DNA of 64,000 nt from Roseibium sediminicola (GCF_023156505.1 NZ_JALNMJ010000011.1:1-64000), one strand, 5' to 3'. Counted from the stretch's first letter, positions 1-8,350 are shown. Made by a program: numbers and translations. Notes: generated by a model from the letters alone, not told the origin.

Positions 1-120
1 AAACCGACCGCCGCAAAACGCGGCGGCGGCACCGCTCGGCCTGAAACCGGTAACCCGACACAATCAGAAAACTGCCCGACGGAAACCCATCAAGCGACAA
101 CACTGTGAGAAATGCGGGCT
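1..120. repeat. End of an IS-like repeat (copy 1, inverted relative to 47378-47498)
   Basis: The first 120 bases match the reverse complement of about 47379-47498 with only about three differences. Homology stops abruptly at the motif GAAATGCGGG[C/T]TAA, near base 120 here and near 47377 in the other copy. A shared sharp edge is what the terminus of a transposable element looks like. The rest of this copy would lie to the left of the window. The motif reminds me of IS1380-family ends, but no transposase is visible, so the family is not established. Bases 121-431 contain no gene I can support; a 70-codon reverse ORF across 64-276 is a shadow of the repeat. Confidence 0.7.
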
Positions 121-431
121 AATACTGCTCGAATGGTCCCGGAAACCGTTGAAATATCTTTCCGTCAAAGGGATCAGGATTGGCAGCATGGCAAGCCGAA
201 TATACTTTAGGTGCTGCGGTTCGGCATGTTTTTTTATTACTGAGGCGACGGGTGGGGCTCTCCATTGCGACGCCACCGTGTGTAATTAGGTGTGCTTTCC
301 AATGAGGTTGTTCACCGATTGGGGTTCAGACGATTGATAGATGTCTTGAAGTTAGTGCCGCCGCACAGGCGGTTGCATTGCCGGTGCGCTGTACGTAATA
401 ATAGCGGTACCACAGTTTGTGCGGGGCGGCC

Positions 432-1262
432 ATGAAAAACGTGAAACATAGCTCGAGACTGTTTTTCTATACTGGTATTGTGCTATTTGCGCAGTGTAGT
501 TCAATCTCAGCAGAAGTGGTTGATAAGTATGTGGGGTGCAAGGGCGAGTTTATTACTTATCATTCTGCACAAGAAGGTGAGCTGTCTCAAAGCAACATAG
601 TGCACTATCGAGTGGTGGGTTCAAGTGAATGGAATTATTATGCTTTTGGCTCGAAAAATAGTTTTGAAGTCTCAAATTTGAGGTCACCTCAGGAGGTGGA
701 AGTAGTTTACTATACAAATTTTCCACTAGATAAAAACTATTATTTGCTGAAGGTGGCGAAGTATAGTGACGAGCTTTTTTTTGGTGATTTGATGAAGATC
801 GACTACGGAGAAAACCTCAAGAAGATCTTATTGGTGGAGTATGGAAAGAAATTGAACACCCCCCCATTCACTACAACAGATTTCGGCGCAGACATAACAA
901 TTACCACGTATCAGAGTGCTCACAAAAGCAAGCAGCCTGTGGGAGGCCAACTTATAAGAGACTACGAAAATTTGTTTGACAAAAGAAGTGGTTGGCATCT
1001 GAAATTGCAGTCGGGCGCCCTAACTTTCGAAGATATTTCAACTAGAAATAACTCCGCCTTCCAATCGAAGTTAGTGTCTGAAGATAAGCTAAAGCAAAAA
1101 CACCTTCTTCATGCGCAGTTGCAGAGGTATTCTTCGTCTGGTCTGGGTTGCGTTCGGACTGTTCAAAAAATTTACTCTAAGCACAACAAATTGTTTGTCA
1201 CGATTTTAAACCTTATACTGGATGATGAGCCTGTTACATTAGAATTTGATATTTCTCGATAA
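432..1262 (+). CDS. Hypothetical exported protein, AT-rich, first gene of a two-gene operon
   Basis: This encodes 276 residues with an N-terminal hydrophobic stretch (about residues 8-27) ending in SISA, which looks like a Sec signal peptide, so the product is probably periplasmic or secreted. I do not recognise the family. It is rich in Lys, Tyr, Ser and Asn and has only two Cys in the predicted mature part. I chose the ATG at 432 because the signal peptide follows it directly; an in-frame TTG at 417 adds five residues without a better ribosome site. Base composition is clearly more AT-rich than the core genes after 3.6 kb. The next gene starts 15 bases after the stop, so the two are probably co-transcribed. 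Codon use and the neighbouring IS suggest horizontal acquisition. Confidence 0.7.
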   Translation: MKNVKHSSRLFFYTGIVLFAQCSSISAEVVDKYVGCKGEFITYHSAQEGELSQSNIVHYRVVGSSEWNYYAFGSKNSFEVSNLRSPQEVEVVYYTNFPLDKNYYLLKVAKYSDELFFGDLMKIDYGENLKKILLVEYGKKLNTPPFTTTDFGADITITTYQSAHKSKQPVGGQLIRDYENLFDKRSGWHLKLQSGALTFEDISTRNNSAFQSKLVSEDKLKQKHLLHAQLQRYSSSGLGCVRTVQKIYSKHNKLFVTILNLILDDEPVTLEFDISR

Positions 1263-1276
1263 TCAGGAGTAGAGAA

Positions 1277-1948
1277 TTGGGCAAAGATCTTGATGAAGAA
1301 GCCAAGGGTGCTCAGTACGACAATATTGTTGCAACACTGATTGGGAACGATTACGTCACCGTTTTTGGTAAGGAAGATGTCAGTCCGGCTTCGGTTTATG
1401 CGACGGTGCCGGTTATGGCATTTCTTAGCTATGTTTGTGGGTTGTTGTCGAATTCACCTGAGCCGAATTTATACCTGGTATTTCAAACGGCGGTCATAGT
1501 TTTACTTTCTATTACTTTTGTAGTTTTTGCAAAAATATTAAACTCTGTGTTACCTCAGGTCGATGTTGTGCCTAGAAGACTTTCACTTTTGTTCTTTTCC
1601 CATTTCATGATCACATTAATCGCTTTTTTTCTCGCTTCATTAATTTGGGGTGATCGATATCCAGGATATGAGTCTGTTGTGGATACAGCTCAAATCTATT
1701 GCTTTGTTGCGTTTATTTTGATTGTATTATTCTCCATAGCGAGATTGCGGCATGAAAATAGTATCGCTGCCTACTTCAAAGAATATTCACTAACAGCTAT
1801 CCTGACTAATCTTGCTAAGATATCTTTAGTCGCAATTGTCGTTAATCTTTTAAACTTTAAAATTTTTCTCGAGGTTGTTGTCAGGACAAATGACGGTCTA
1901 GTTCGAAAAATGTTTGAGTCGGGTGCGAGGTTTCTCGATTCTATATGA
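1277..1948 (+). CDS. Hypothetical four-helix membrane protein, 3' end at an IS junction
   Basis: This encodes 223 residues starting with TTG at 1277, preceded by a good CAGGAG site at 1264-1269. About four hydrophobic segments are visible (near residues 44-60, 70-93, 105-125 and 135-155), and a fifth amphipathic stretch lies near 170-195. I do not recognise the family. The stop codon TGA (1946-1948) is formed by the first bases of the IS5 element beginning at about 1946. The original reading frame therefore may have continued past this point and the C-terminus may be artificial. It is probably translated from the same mRNA as the exported protein upstream. Confidence 0.65.
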   Translation: MGKDLDEEAKGAQYDNIVATLIGNDYVTVFGKEDVSPASVYATVPVMAFLSYVCGLLSNSPEPNLYLVFQTAVIVLLSITFVVFAKILNSVLPQVDVVPRRLSLLFFSHFMITLIAFFLASLIWGDRYPGYESVVDTAQIYCFVAFILIVLFSIARLRHENSIAAYFKEYSLTAILTNLAKISLVAIVVNLLNFKIFLEVVVRTNDGLVRKMFESGARFLDSI

Positions 1949-2878
1949 GCCCGATTTAAAAGTAGTTGAGTGATATCAAAGGGTTGTGATTCAACCGTCT
2001 TTGTCTAGAAGATGGAGGATCGAATGCCCTGGGATGATATCACTCGCCGACAGCATAACCGGGACCATCTGCGTTATCCAACCGATTTGATGGACCCGGA
2101 ATGGGCGATTTTGGCGCCGCTGATCCCTCCGGCCAAATCCGGCGGTCGTCCACGCAAGACCGATATGCGAGAGGTGGTCAACGCGATCCTTTATATCGCG
2201 GGCAGCGGCTGTCAGTGGCGGGCGCTGCCGAAGGACTTTCCCCCAGCCTCCACCGTGCGAGGCTATTTCTATTGCTGGCGCGATACCGGCCTTTGGCAGA
2301 CGATCAACCACATCCTTGTCGCAGCCACGCGGGAACTGGAAGGACGCGAGGCCTCTCCAACAGCCGGTGTCATCGACAGTCAGTCGGTCAAAACCACACA
2401 AAGCGGTGGAATTTCCGGCTATGACGCGGGCAAGAAGATCAAGGGCCGCAAGCGCCATATCATCACTGACACGCTCGGCCTGATGCTGTTCGTACTGGTT
2501 CATGCCGCCGACATCCAGGACCGGGACGGTGCGCCCGATGTTCTGAAGGCCATTCGGTACCGGTTCCCCTGGATGCGCCATGTCTTTGCCGACGGCGGCT
2601 ACGCGGGCGACAAACTCCGCGCCGCATTGGTCGGCTGCGGCACGTGGACCATCGAGATCATCAAGCGTTCCGATGCTGCCAAAGGCTTCCACGTCCTGCC
2701 TCGGCGATGGGTGGTGGAACGCACCTTCGGATGGTTCGGCCGATGCCGTAGGCTCGCAAAGGACTGGGAGAAATCCGTCGAAAGCGCCACCGCATGGGTC
2801 ACCATCGCCAGCATCAGGGTCATGACACGCAGACTCGCAACCTATTGTCCAGTCTCATAAACTTTTGAATCTGGCTCT
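1946..2878 (+). mobile_element. IS5-family insertion sequence (about 933 bp)
   Basis: Imperfect terminal inverted repeats are visible. The left end reads GAGCCCGATTTAAAAGT from 1947; the complement of the right end reads GAGCCAGATTCAAAAGT, ending at about 2877. Each end is flanked by TA (1944-1945 and 2879-2880), compatible with a TA target duplication as known for the IS427 group of the IS5 family. A dinucleotide match is weak evidence on its own. The element carries one intact transposase gene and separates the membrane protein gene on its left from a 5'-truncated nuclease-like gene on its right. Confidence 0.8.
2012..2860 (+). CDS. IS5-family transposase (single ORF)
   Basis: This encodes 282 residues, close to the usual length for one-ORF IS5/IS427-type transposases. 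It shows the N-terminal DUF4096-like region (LTDxEW-type: LMDPEWAILAPLIP, then GGRPRKTDMREVVNAILYI) and a DDE catalytic core. Visible DDE elements are GVIDSQSVKTT (first Asp), FADGGYAG (second Asp) and WVVERTFGWFGRCRRLAKD (Glu). The gene is uninterrupted and probably encodes an active enzyme. It lies within inverted repeats at about 1946 and 2878. Confidence 0.92.
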   Translation: MEDRMPWDDITRRQHNRDHLRYPTDLMDPEWAILAPLIPPAKSGGRPRKTDMREVVNAILYIAGSGCQWRALPKDFPPASTVRGYFYCWRDTGLWQTINHILVAATRELEGREASPTAGVIDSQSVKTTQSGGISGYDAGKKIKGRKRHIITDTLGLMLFVLVHAADIQDRDGAPDVLKAIRYRFPWMRHVFADGGYAGDKLRAALVGCGTWTIEIIKRSDAAKGFHVLPRRWVVERTFGWFGRCRRLAKDWEKSVESATAWVTIASIRVMTRRLATYCPVS

Positions 2879-3412
2879 TACAAATTTCGGCTAGTAAAAG
2901 TAAATCGTGTATTGCCTCGCAAGGATCTTGTATTAATCGATATCCCTGACGCAACGCCTGAGTTAATCAGAGCTTATACACTTGATGACGAACAAGCTCT
3001 ACTAGCTATAGTGAGATATAATCGTCTAATCGACACTTTCCTTGGTCTTACAACATACAGCCTTCAGAACCACCTTCGAACGACAGTTCAGGGCGTCGGA
3101 CAAATCGAAATCGATGAATTGTACGTCGGCATCGATAGGCGTGGGTGTCATTTTGTGATCCCTGTTCAAGCGAAAGCCGGAAAAGACCAAATTGGCATCG
3201 TACAAACAACCCAGGACATCCGATTTGTCGAAGAGAAATTTCCTGGCTTGCGCTGCAGAGCAATTGCTGCGCAATTTTTGGAATCTAAGATAGTAGCGCT
3301 TTTTGAACTCACGTTACAAGACGACGAAGTCAAGGTCGTGGAGGAAAGTCACTACCGATTAGTACCCGCTACAAACTTGAATAGCGTTGCGATCAGAGAC
3401 TATCGAGACTGA
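2879..3412 (+). pseudogene. 5'-truncated gene for a PD-(D/E)xK nuclease-like protein
   Basis: The open frame runs directly out of the IS right end (first native codon near 2879-2881) to a stop at 3410-3412, giving about 177 residues without a native start. A TTG at 2912 is only a nominal start. The conserved-looking block EIDELYVGID...HFVIPVQAKAGKD resembles the E/D...QxK core of PD-(D/E)xK nucleases of the Mrr type. The assignment rests on this motif alone. The N-terminal part is missing, and it is not found left of the IS, where a different gene (membrane protein) abuts. This suggests a deletion or rearrangement with the insertion rather than a simple insertion. AT content resembles the 0.4-1.9 kb genes. 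Confidence 0.6.
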
Positions 3413-3468
3413 GCAAATTTTGTTCGCTATGCATCTTTTTTCGAGGCGGTTTTTGCCCCCCCCAAAAC

Positions 3469-3499
3469 AAAAAAAGCCCCGGAAAACCGGAGCTTTTTT
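3469..3499 (-). terminator. Rho-independent terminator for tRNA-Leu
   Basis: A GC-rich hairpin (GCCCCGG, AAAA loop, CCGGAGC, one mismatch) is flanked by an A-run on the left and a T-run on the right. It can therefore work in both directions. On the reverse strand it lies about 45 bases after the tRNA-Leu 3' end. Confidence 0.75.
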
Positions 3500-3541
3500 G
3501 AGTTGTTTCGGACCTTGGCAGTCTGTCCAAAACTTGGAATT

Positions 3542-3628
3542 TGGTGCCCAGGAGAGGACTCGAACCTCCACGCCCTTGCGAGCGCTAGCACCTGAAGCTA
3601 GTGCGTCTACCAATTCCGCCACCTGGGC
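3542..3628 (-). tRNA. tRNA-Leu (anticodon CAG)
   Basis: Read on the reverse strand, this 87-base gene starts with acceptor GCCCAGG and ends with CCTGGGC-A-CCA, so the CCA is encoded. A D-arm (GGCGGAATTGGTAGACGC), an anticodon stem CTAGC/GCTAG with loop TTCAGGT (anticodon CAG), a long variable arm and a T-arm GGTTCGAGTCC are all present. This fits a class II leucine tRNA. It marks the boundary between the AT-rich accessory patch and core genes, a common integration position, but I found no second copy of its 3' end in the window. Confidence 0.95.
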
Positions 3629-3640
3629 TGTGAGGGGGGC

Positions 3641-3668
3641 TTTTAAGGGGGGGATTGGGCCTTGTCAA
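3641..3668 (-). promoter_or_regulatory. Sigma-70-type promoter of tRNA-Leu
   Basis: On the reverse strand TTGACA (3668-3663) is followed 16 bases later by TTAAAA (3646-3641), about 12 bases upstream of the tRNA 5' end. The -35 box is perfect and the -10 box is fair. Confidence 0.6.
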
Positions 3669-3805
3669 TCACGTTGTGCGACTTTTTTTGCTCTTTCACG
3701 GCAAGGCCTTCACAGACCCCCGGCAAAGAGCTAAGAAACTCCTGATCGAGCGGCCAAAATTTTTCGGCCCTCCCCCTTTCGGACGCGACAGAAGGCATTT
3801 TTCCG

Positions 3806-4777
3806 ATGTCCACAGCACTCAACGGCAAACTCGTCACGGTCTTCGGCGGTTCGGGCTTTCTCGGCCGGCATATCGTCCAGGCGCTGGCAAGGCGCGGCCA
3901 CCGCGTGCGCGCGGCCGTGCGCCGGCCGGACCTGGCCACCCACCTGCAGCCGCTCGGCGCGCCCGGACAGATCATGCCGGTGCAGGCGAACCTGCGCTAC
4001 CGCTGGTCCGTCGACCGGGCCGTGATCGGCGCCGATGCCGTCGTCAATTGCGTCGGCATCCTGGCGCCCTCCGGCAAGCAGAGCTTCGATGCGGTGCAGA
4101 GCTTCGGCCCGCGCGCCATCGCGGAAGCTGCCCGCGGCGCCGGCCTGGACCGGGTGACGCATATATCCGCCATCGGCGCCGACGCCGACAGCACGTCGGC
4201 CTATGCCCGCTCCAAGGCTATGGGCGAGGCCGGCATTCTGGAAACCCTGCCGGAGAGCATTATCCTGCGTCCGTCGATCGTGTTCGGTCCGGAAGACGAT
4301 TTCTTCAACAAGTTCGCCGACATGGCGCGGTTCGCGCCGGTGCTGCCACTGCTCGGCGGCGGCGATGCTAAGTTCCAGCCGGTCTATGTCTGCGATGTCG
4401 CGGAAGCCGTTGCCCGCGCGGTCGACGGCGAGCTGAACCCCGGCACCTATGAGCTCGGCGGGCCGGAAGTCAAAAGCTTCCGGGAGTGTCTTGAGGACAT
4501 GCTTGCCGTGACACGGCGCAAGCGCACGCTGCTGCCGATCCCCTTCCCGGTCGCCTCGGCCATGGGCAAGGTGTTCCAGATGTTCCCGATGGCGCCGTTC
4601 ACCGCCGATCAGGTGGAGCTGCTCAAGACCGACAATGTGGTTTCGGACGCGGCGAAAAGCGACGGCCGCACGCTGGAGGGCATCGGCATCAAACCGGCGA
4701 CGCTCGCCGCCGTGCTGCCGACCTATCTGGAGCGCTACCGCGAACACGGCCAGTACGACGCCCACCGGCCGGCGTGA
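3806..4777 (+). CDS. NAD(P)-binding SDR-like protein, complex I NDUFA9-type
   Basis: This 323-residue protein begins with a Rossmann motif (VTVFGGSGFLGRHIVQAL, residues 10-27), typical of atypical extended short-chain dehydrogenases. The GGSGFLG start, the NCVGIL segment, the HISAIGAD stretch and the YARSKAMGE sequence with Y and K resemble the NDUFA9-like group found in alphaproteobacteria. In mitochondria this protein is an accessory subunit of NADH:ubiquinone oxidoreductase; in bacteria it is a conserved relative of uncertain role, sometimes annotated as a UDP-sugar or NADH-dehydrogenase-related epimerase. The ATG at 3806 places the Rossmann fold at the usual distance from the N-terminus. 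It is monocistronic, with a strong terminator directly downstream. Confidence 0.85.
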   Translation: MSTALNGKLVTVFGGSGFLGRHIVQALARRGHRVRAAVRRPDLATHLQPLGAPGQIMPVQANLRYRWSVDRAVIGADAVVNCVGILAPSGKQSFDAVQSFGPRAIAEAARGAGLDRVTHISAIGADADSTSAYARSKAMGEAGILETLPESIILRPSIVFGPEDDFFNKFADMARFAPVLPLLGGGDAKFQPVYVCDVAEAVARAVDGELNPGTYELGGPEVKSFRECLEDMLAVTRRKRTLLPIPFPVASAMGKVFQMFPMAPFTADQVELLKTDNVVSDAAKSDGRTLEGIGIKPATLAAVLPTYLERYREHGQYDAHRPA

Positions 4778-4797
4778 CCTTTTGAAATTGCGCATTT

Positions 4798-4828
4798 GAA
4801 GGCGGGCCGTTGGCCCGCCTTTTTGTTT
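4798..4828 (+). terminator. Rho-independent terminator after the NDUFA9-like gene
   Basis: A perfect 8-bp stem GGCGGGCC/GGCCCGCC with a 3-base loop is followed by a run of T (TTTTTGTTTGTTT), about 20 bases after the stop codon. Confidence 0.9.
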
Positions 4829-4847
4829 GTTTAGCGAACCCTCAACT

Positions 4848-5029
4848 TGTCATTCCGGACAAGTGCAGCGACGCTGCACGCTGAGCCGGAACCCAGCGTA
4901 TCAGCGCGAGCGACAGCGAGCACAAAACCAATCAAGCACCTTCCTCAATAATGGCACGCCTGCGGCGCGAAGTACGCGCTGGATTCCGGATCTGGCCATG
5001 CAGCTGCGCTGCAGACCGTCCGGAATGAC
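4848..5029. repeat. Type A palindromic intergenic repeat, copy 1
   Basis: This element of about 180 bp opens with GTCATTCCGGACAAG and closes with GTCCGGAATGAC. Internal arms (GGAACCCAGCG and CGCTGGATTCCGG) are also inverted, so the transcript could form a long imperfect hairpin. A second copy with the same arms lies at 8164-8324. The gap 4778-5123 holds only this repeat and the terminator. Confidence 0.8.
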
Positions 5030-5123
5030 GAAGTGAGAGGCTTTGTCCCCTTCCCACAGCTTTTCGTTGCCGCCCCCCGTCACTTCGCCTACCGTTTGAT
5101 CCTATGGGGTTCGGGAGGTGTCG

Positions 5124-6383
5124 ATGTCGGTTCTTGCCAAGGTCACGCTATTGTTCGTGGTGTTTGTCGATCTGCTTGGCCAGGGGCTGGTGTTTCCGAT
5201 CCTGAACAGCCTGATCATGGAGCCCGGCACCGGGCTTCTGGCAAAAGACACATCGGAGGCGATGCGCCATTTCGATTATGGCCTGATCATCGGCGTCTTT
5301 TTCCTGTGCTGGTTTTTCGGCGCTCCCTACATTTCCAAGCTCTCCGACGTGATCGGCCGCAAGAAGGCGATCCTGATCTGTCTCTTTGGCGCGCTGTTCG
5401 GCTACGGGCTGACCATCGCCGCGCTTTACCTCAACAGCTTCCTTTTGATGATCCTGGGCCGCGCGATCACCGGGCTGACGGCCGGCAACCAGCCGATCGC
5501 CCAGGCGGCGATGATCGACGGCAGCGTCGACGACGAGGACCGCAACCGCAACATGGGATACATCATCACCGGGGTCAGTTTCGGCCTGGTCGGCGGGCCG
5601 CTGCTGGGCGGGCTCCTGTCCGACCCGGTGCTGATCGGCGATATCGCCAGCATCAAGCTGCCCTTCTATGCCTGTTTCGTGCTGGTCGCGATCGCCATCC
5701 TGCTTGTGGTGGTCGCCTTTCAGGACCAGCACGACGCCGAGGAACAGGGCACGTTCCGGTTCCGGCCGGCGGAGATCTTCGAGCTTTTGTGGCGGGTCAC
5801 CAAATACCCGAAGGTGATGCGGCTGACGGTGGTGTTCTTCTTCTTCCACATCGCCAACCTGTCCTTCTACATCTTTGTCGACAATTACCTGACCAGCCGC
5901 TTCGGCTACGGCACGCTCGGCGGGTCCATGGTGATGCTGACGATCGGCATCGCGCTGGCCTTCTCCAGCACCTTTTTGGTGGTGCCGGCGCAAAAGCGCT
6001 TCAGCAAGGAGGCGATCCTGGGCATGACCTTCCTGGTCTGGGCGCTTTCGGCGGCGGCTTTTGTTGCCGCGCCGGCCGCCTGGATGACCTTTATCCCGGT
6101 GTTCTCATTCTATTTTGTCTTCGGCATCGCCTATCCGACCTTCCTGGGGCTCTATTCGGCGGCCGTCGGCGATGAGGAACAGGGCTGGGTCATGGGCGTC
6201 ACCATTGCCGTCTTCACGCTGGTCGCGGGCGTCATTTCGCTCGTCGGCGGCGAGCTGATCGGGCTCGATCTCGACCTGCCGTTTTACGGCGTCATCATCG
6301 CCGCGCTGGTCGCGCTGGTGGTGATGTTCCTGGCCTGGAACAAACCGGAGATCAAGGCGCTGACACGCCGGAACGCGCGGTGA
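5124..6383 (+). CDS. MFS-family efflux/transport protein
   Basis: This encodes 419 residues with about twelve hydrophobic helices, typical of the major facilitator superfamily. The cytoplasmic loop between helices 2 and 3 has the MFS signature region (SKLSDVIGRKKAIL), and GRAITGLTAGNQPIAQAA in helix 4-5 resembles drug:H+ antiporters of the TetA/12-TMS group. The substrate cannot be read from sequence. The ATG at 5124 is preceded by GGGAGG at 5113-5118; a GTG at 5118 overlaps that site and is less likely. The gene stands alone between two repeat-containing gaps. Confidence 0.88.
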   Translation: MSVLAKVTLLFVVFVDLLGQGLVFPILNSLIMEPGTGLLAKDTSEAMRHFDYGLIIGVFFLCWFFGAPYISKLSDVIGRKKAILICLFGALFGYGLTIAALYLNSFLLMILGRAITGLTAGNQPIAQAAMIDGSVDDEDRNRNMGYIITGVSFGLVGGPLLGGLLSDPVLIGDIASIKLPFYACFVLVAIAILLVVVAFQDQHDAEEQGTFRFRPAEIFELLWRVTKYPKVMRLTVVFFFFHIANLSFYIFVDNYLTSRFGYGTLGGSMVMLTIGIALAFSSTFLVVPAQKRFSKEAILGMTFLVWALSAAAFVAAPAAWMTFIPVFSFYFVFGIAYPTFLGLYSAAVGDEEQGWVMGVTIAVFTLVAGVISLVGGELIGLDLDLPFYGVIIAALVALVVMFLAWNKPEIKALTRRNAR

Positions 6384-6417
6384 GCGGGGAAAGGCATCGC
6401 CGCATGGCCAACTTCTC

Positions 6418-6559
6418 CATCGTCATCCCGGACGCAGCGAAGCGAAGATCCGGCACCGGGGAGCCGATGCCGCGCCGATGGTTCGAAGCCTTTCGGCGCA
6501 GGCATCTGGCTCCCCGATCCCGGCTCGCGCTGCGCTTGGCCTGGATGACGACGGAGAGG
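6418..6559. repeat. Type B palindromic intergenic repeat, copy 1
   Basis: This element of about 142 bp begins CCATCGTCATCCCGGACGCAGC and ends with the inverted CTGGATGACGACGGAGAGG. It includes the internal stretch CTGGCTCCCCGATCCCGGCT. The same framework occurs at 13624-13766 and 13831-13973. It lies just 3' of the MFS gene. Confidence 0.8.
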
Positions 6560-6574
6560 TTTGTGATAACGGCA

Positions 6575-6608
6575 AACCGCCCGTCCCAGGGGCAGGACGG
6601 GCGGTTTT
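6575..6608. terminator. Strong bidirectional terminator between the MFS gene and the DUF1127 gene
   Basis: An 11-13-bp GC-rich stem (ACCGCCCGTCC / GGACGGGCGGT) around an 8-base loop is followed by TTTTG on the right and preceded by A residues on the left. It sits between two converging genes. Confidence 0.85.
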
Positions 6609-6733
6609 GTTCCGGTCGGGGCGGGGCAGATGAAGGGCCGTCACTTGGCGGCGGGATCAACCCTTCCAGCGCCCCGGACCGAAACGGTTCCAGACTGTCG
6701 TGACACTTTCACGATCGGCAGCGCCGCGACCGT

Positions 6734-6937
6734 CTAGCGCATTTCGCGGTAACCGTCGGATGTGCGCATCAGGCCGATGTCGCGCAGGTCTTCGTCGCTC
6801 AGGCAAGACAGAGCCCGGTCAGTTGCCCGGCGCTGATGATAATTGCGGAGCCCGGCGACACATGCGCGAAGGACAGAAAGCAACAGGCCGCGGCTGTTTG
6901 CACGGCTGCGAAAAACGGTATCGATCTCAAGGCTCAT
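6734..6937 (-). CDS. DUF1127 small protein (YjiS-like)
   Basis: This encodes 67 residues. The C-terminal half (RRATDRALSCLSDEDLRDIG, residues about 37-56) is the typical DUF1127 motif found in small, often regulatory proteins of alphaproteobacteria; some members bind RNA or affect phosphate and carbon metabolism. I chose the ATG at 6937 because TAGGAGAAG lies just upstream; a longer reading frame to 7081 has no such site. The gene is divergent from the WYL regulator at 7102, which leaves a short shared control region. Confidence 0.88.
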   Translation of the reverse strand: MSLEIDTVFRSRANSRGLLLSVLRACVAGLRNYHQRRATDRALSCLSDEDLRDIGLMRTSDGYREMR

Positions 6938-7101
6938 CTCACTTCTCCTAGGGACGGCTCGCGGGGGATGGAACCCGTCCGGTTCGCTGGGGACGAGACA
7001 AAGGTGACAGGTCAATCCTGACAGCTGTGAGTCATGTTTGATCCCGTTCTGTTCACGGGATATGATTTTTTTTCGAACCACGTCATTTCAGGCCCTGATT
7101 C

Positions 7102-8130
7102 ATGAACCCGATCGAACGCGCCCTCGGCATTCTTCTGCTTCTGACGGGCGGCAAACTGGTGTCGGCGACGACCCTGGCGGAACGCTTCCAGGTGTCGCTC
7201 AGAACCATCTACCGGGACATCGACCGGCTGATCGCGCTCGGCGTGCCGGTCGACGCGGAGCGCGGCGCGGAAGGCGGCTATCGCCTTGCCAGCGGCTATC
7301 TGCAGCCGCCGGTGGCGCTGTCCCGCAACGAGACCGCGGCGCTTCTGGCGGCAATGGCTCTGGTGCGCTCCAGCCGGACCGTGCCGCTGGCCGCCGAACT
7401 GGACGCGGCGGAGAAAAAGCTGCTCGCCTCGCTGCCGAAATCCGTGCACGGGCTGTTGAAGGACGCCGACCGGATCGTCGGCATCGAGCCGATCCCGGCG
7501 GATATCTTTCATTCCGGCACCAGGGCGGAACCGACGGAAGACTGGCAAAAGGCGCTTGACGGTTTCATGGCGGGCATTCTGGACGGCAAGCGCGTGCGCT
7601 TCGACCATGTCAATCCTGTGCGCAAGACCGTGAAGGCCCATGATGTCGAACCCTATGGCGTGATGTTCGACCGGGATCTCTGGTATCTCGCCGGCCGCTG
7701 CGTCGACACCGATGTGTTGAAGGTTTACCGGGCCGACCGGGTCCGCGGGCTTGAAATCAGCGGTCTGTTCTTCCGGCCGGACAAGAATTTTTCGATCCAG
7801 AGCCTGCTGGGCGGCGCCTGGCTTTCCAACGCCATGCGACGCTGGGAGCAGGAGGAGGCCATTGCGGAAATCCTGATCACACCGGCCCAGGCCAAGAAGC
7901 TCGGCGCCGACTGGTATTACCGCCACGCGGTGTTCACGCCGGCCAAGGACGGCCGCGTCCTGATCAGCATCCCCTCGACCGAGCGCGCCCGCATCCTGCC
8001 GCTGGTCCGCTGGCTGGGACCGGGAGCGGAACTCGTCGGTCCGGACAATTTGAGAGAGGAACTCGCCGCCGAGTTGGAAGAACTGGCGGCGCTTTATGCG
8101 CCGGCTGAACGGGTCAACCGGTCGGCTTGA
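7102..8130 (+). CDS. YafY-type transcriptional regulator with HTH and WYL domains
   Basis: This encodes 342 residues. The N-terminal part is a DeoR-like winged helix (LVSATTLAERFQVSLRTIYR, about residues 19-38, with DIDRLIALGVPVDAERGAEG following). The WYL domain covers about residues 145-225, including the RDLWYLAGRC core and the arginine-rich KVYRADRVRGLEI, followed by a WCX-like C-terminal extension. WYL domains generally bind nucleic acid or small ligands and control the DNA-binding part. Targets are unknown; the divergent DUF1127 gene is the obvious candidate. A type A repeat follows. Confidence 0.9.
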   Translation: MNPIERALGILLLLTGGKLVSATTLAERFQVSLRTIYRDIDRLIALGVPVDAERGAEGGYRLASGYLQPPVALSRNETAALLAAMALVRSSRTVPLAAELDAAEKKLLASLPKSVHGLLKDADRIVGIEPIPADIFHSGTRAEPTEDWQKALDGFMAGILDGKRVRFDHVNPVRKTVKAHDVEPYGVMFDRDLWYLAGRCVDTDVLKVYRADRVRGLEISGLFFRPDKNFSIQSLLGGAWLSNAMRRWEQEEAIAEILITPAQAKKLGADWYYRHAVFTPAKDGRVLISIPSTERARILPLVRWLGPGAELVGPDNLREELAAELEELAALYAPAERVNRSA

Positions 8131-8163
8131 TAAGAAAGCCGTCCTCTTCAGTTCCCCTCGACC

Positions 8164-8324
8164 GTCATTCCGGACAAGCGCAGCTGCAGCTGCGTGCAGA
8201 TCCGGAACCCAGCGCACCAGCGTGAGCGAAGCGAACACCAAAAAAGAACCGGCCGCGCTGACGCGCGAAATATGCGCTGGGTTCCGGATCAGCGTGCAGC
8301 CTTGCTGCACTTGTCCGGAATGAC
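8164..8324. repeat. Type A palindromic intergenic repeat, copy 2
   Basis: It starts GTCATTCCGGACAAGCGC and ends TTGTCCGGAATGAC. The internal inverted segments GGAACCCAGCG and CGCTGGGTTCC are shared with 4848-5029. It lies between the convergent WYL regulator and uppP genes and fills most of that gap. Confidence 0.8.
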
Positions 8325-8350
8325 GGTCGAGAGGTTCCCGATTCCTCAGG

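Noticed and set aside
3542..3628. tRNA-Leu as an attachment site of the 1-3.4 kb patch
   Set aside because: No duplicate of the tRNA 3' end and no integrase gene in the window; position alone is insufficient.
4827..5083. Short ORFs on both strands within the type A repeat
   Set aside because: They arise from the palindromic repeat itself; the other copy gives different frames.
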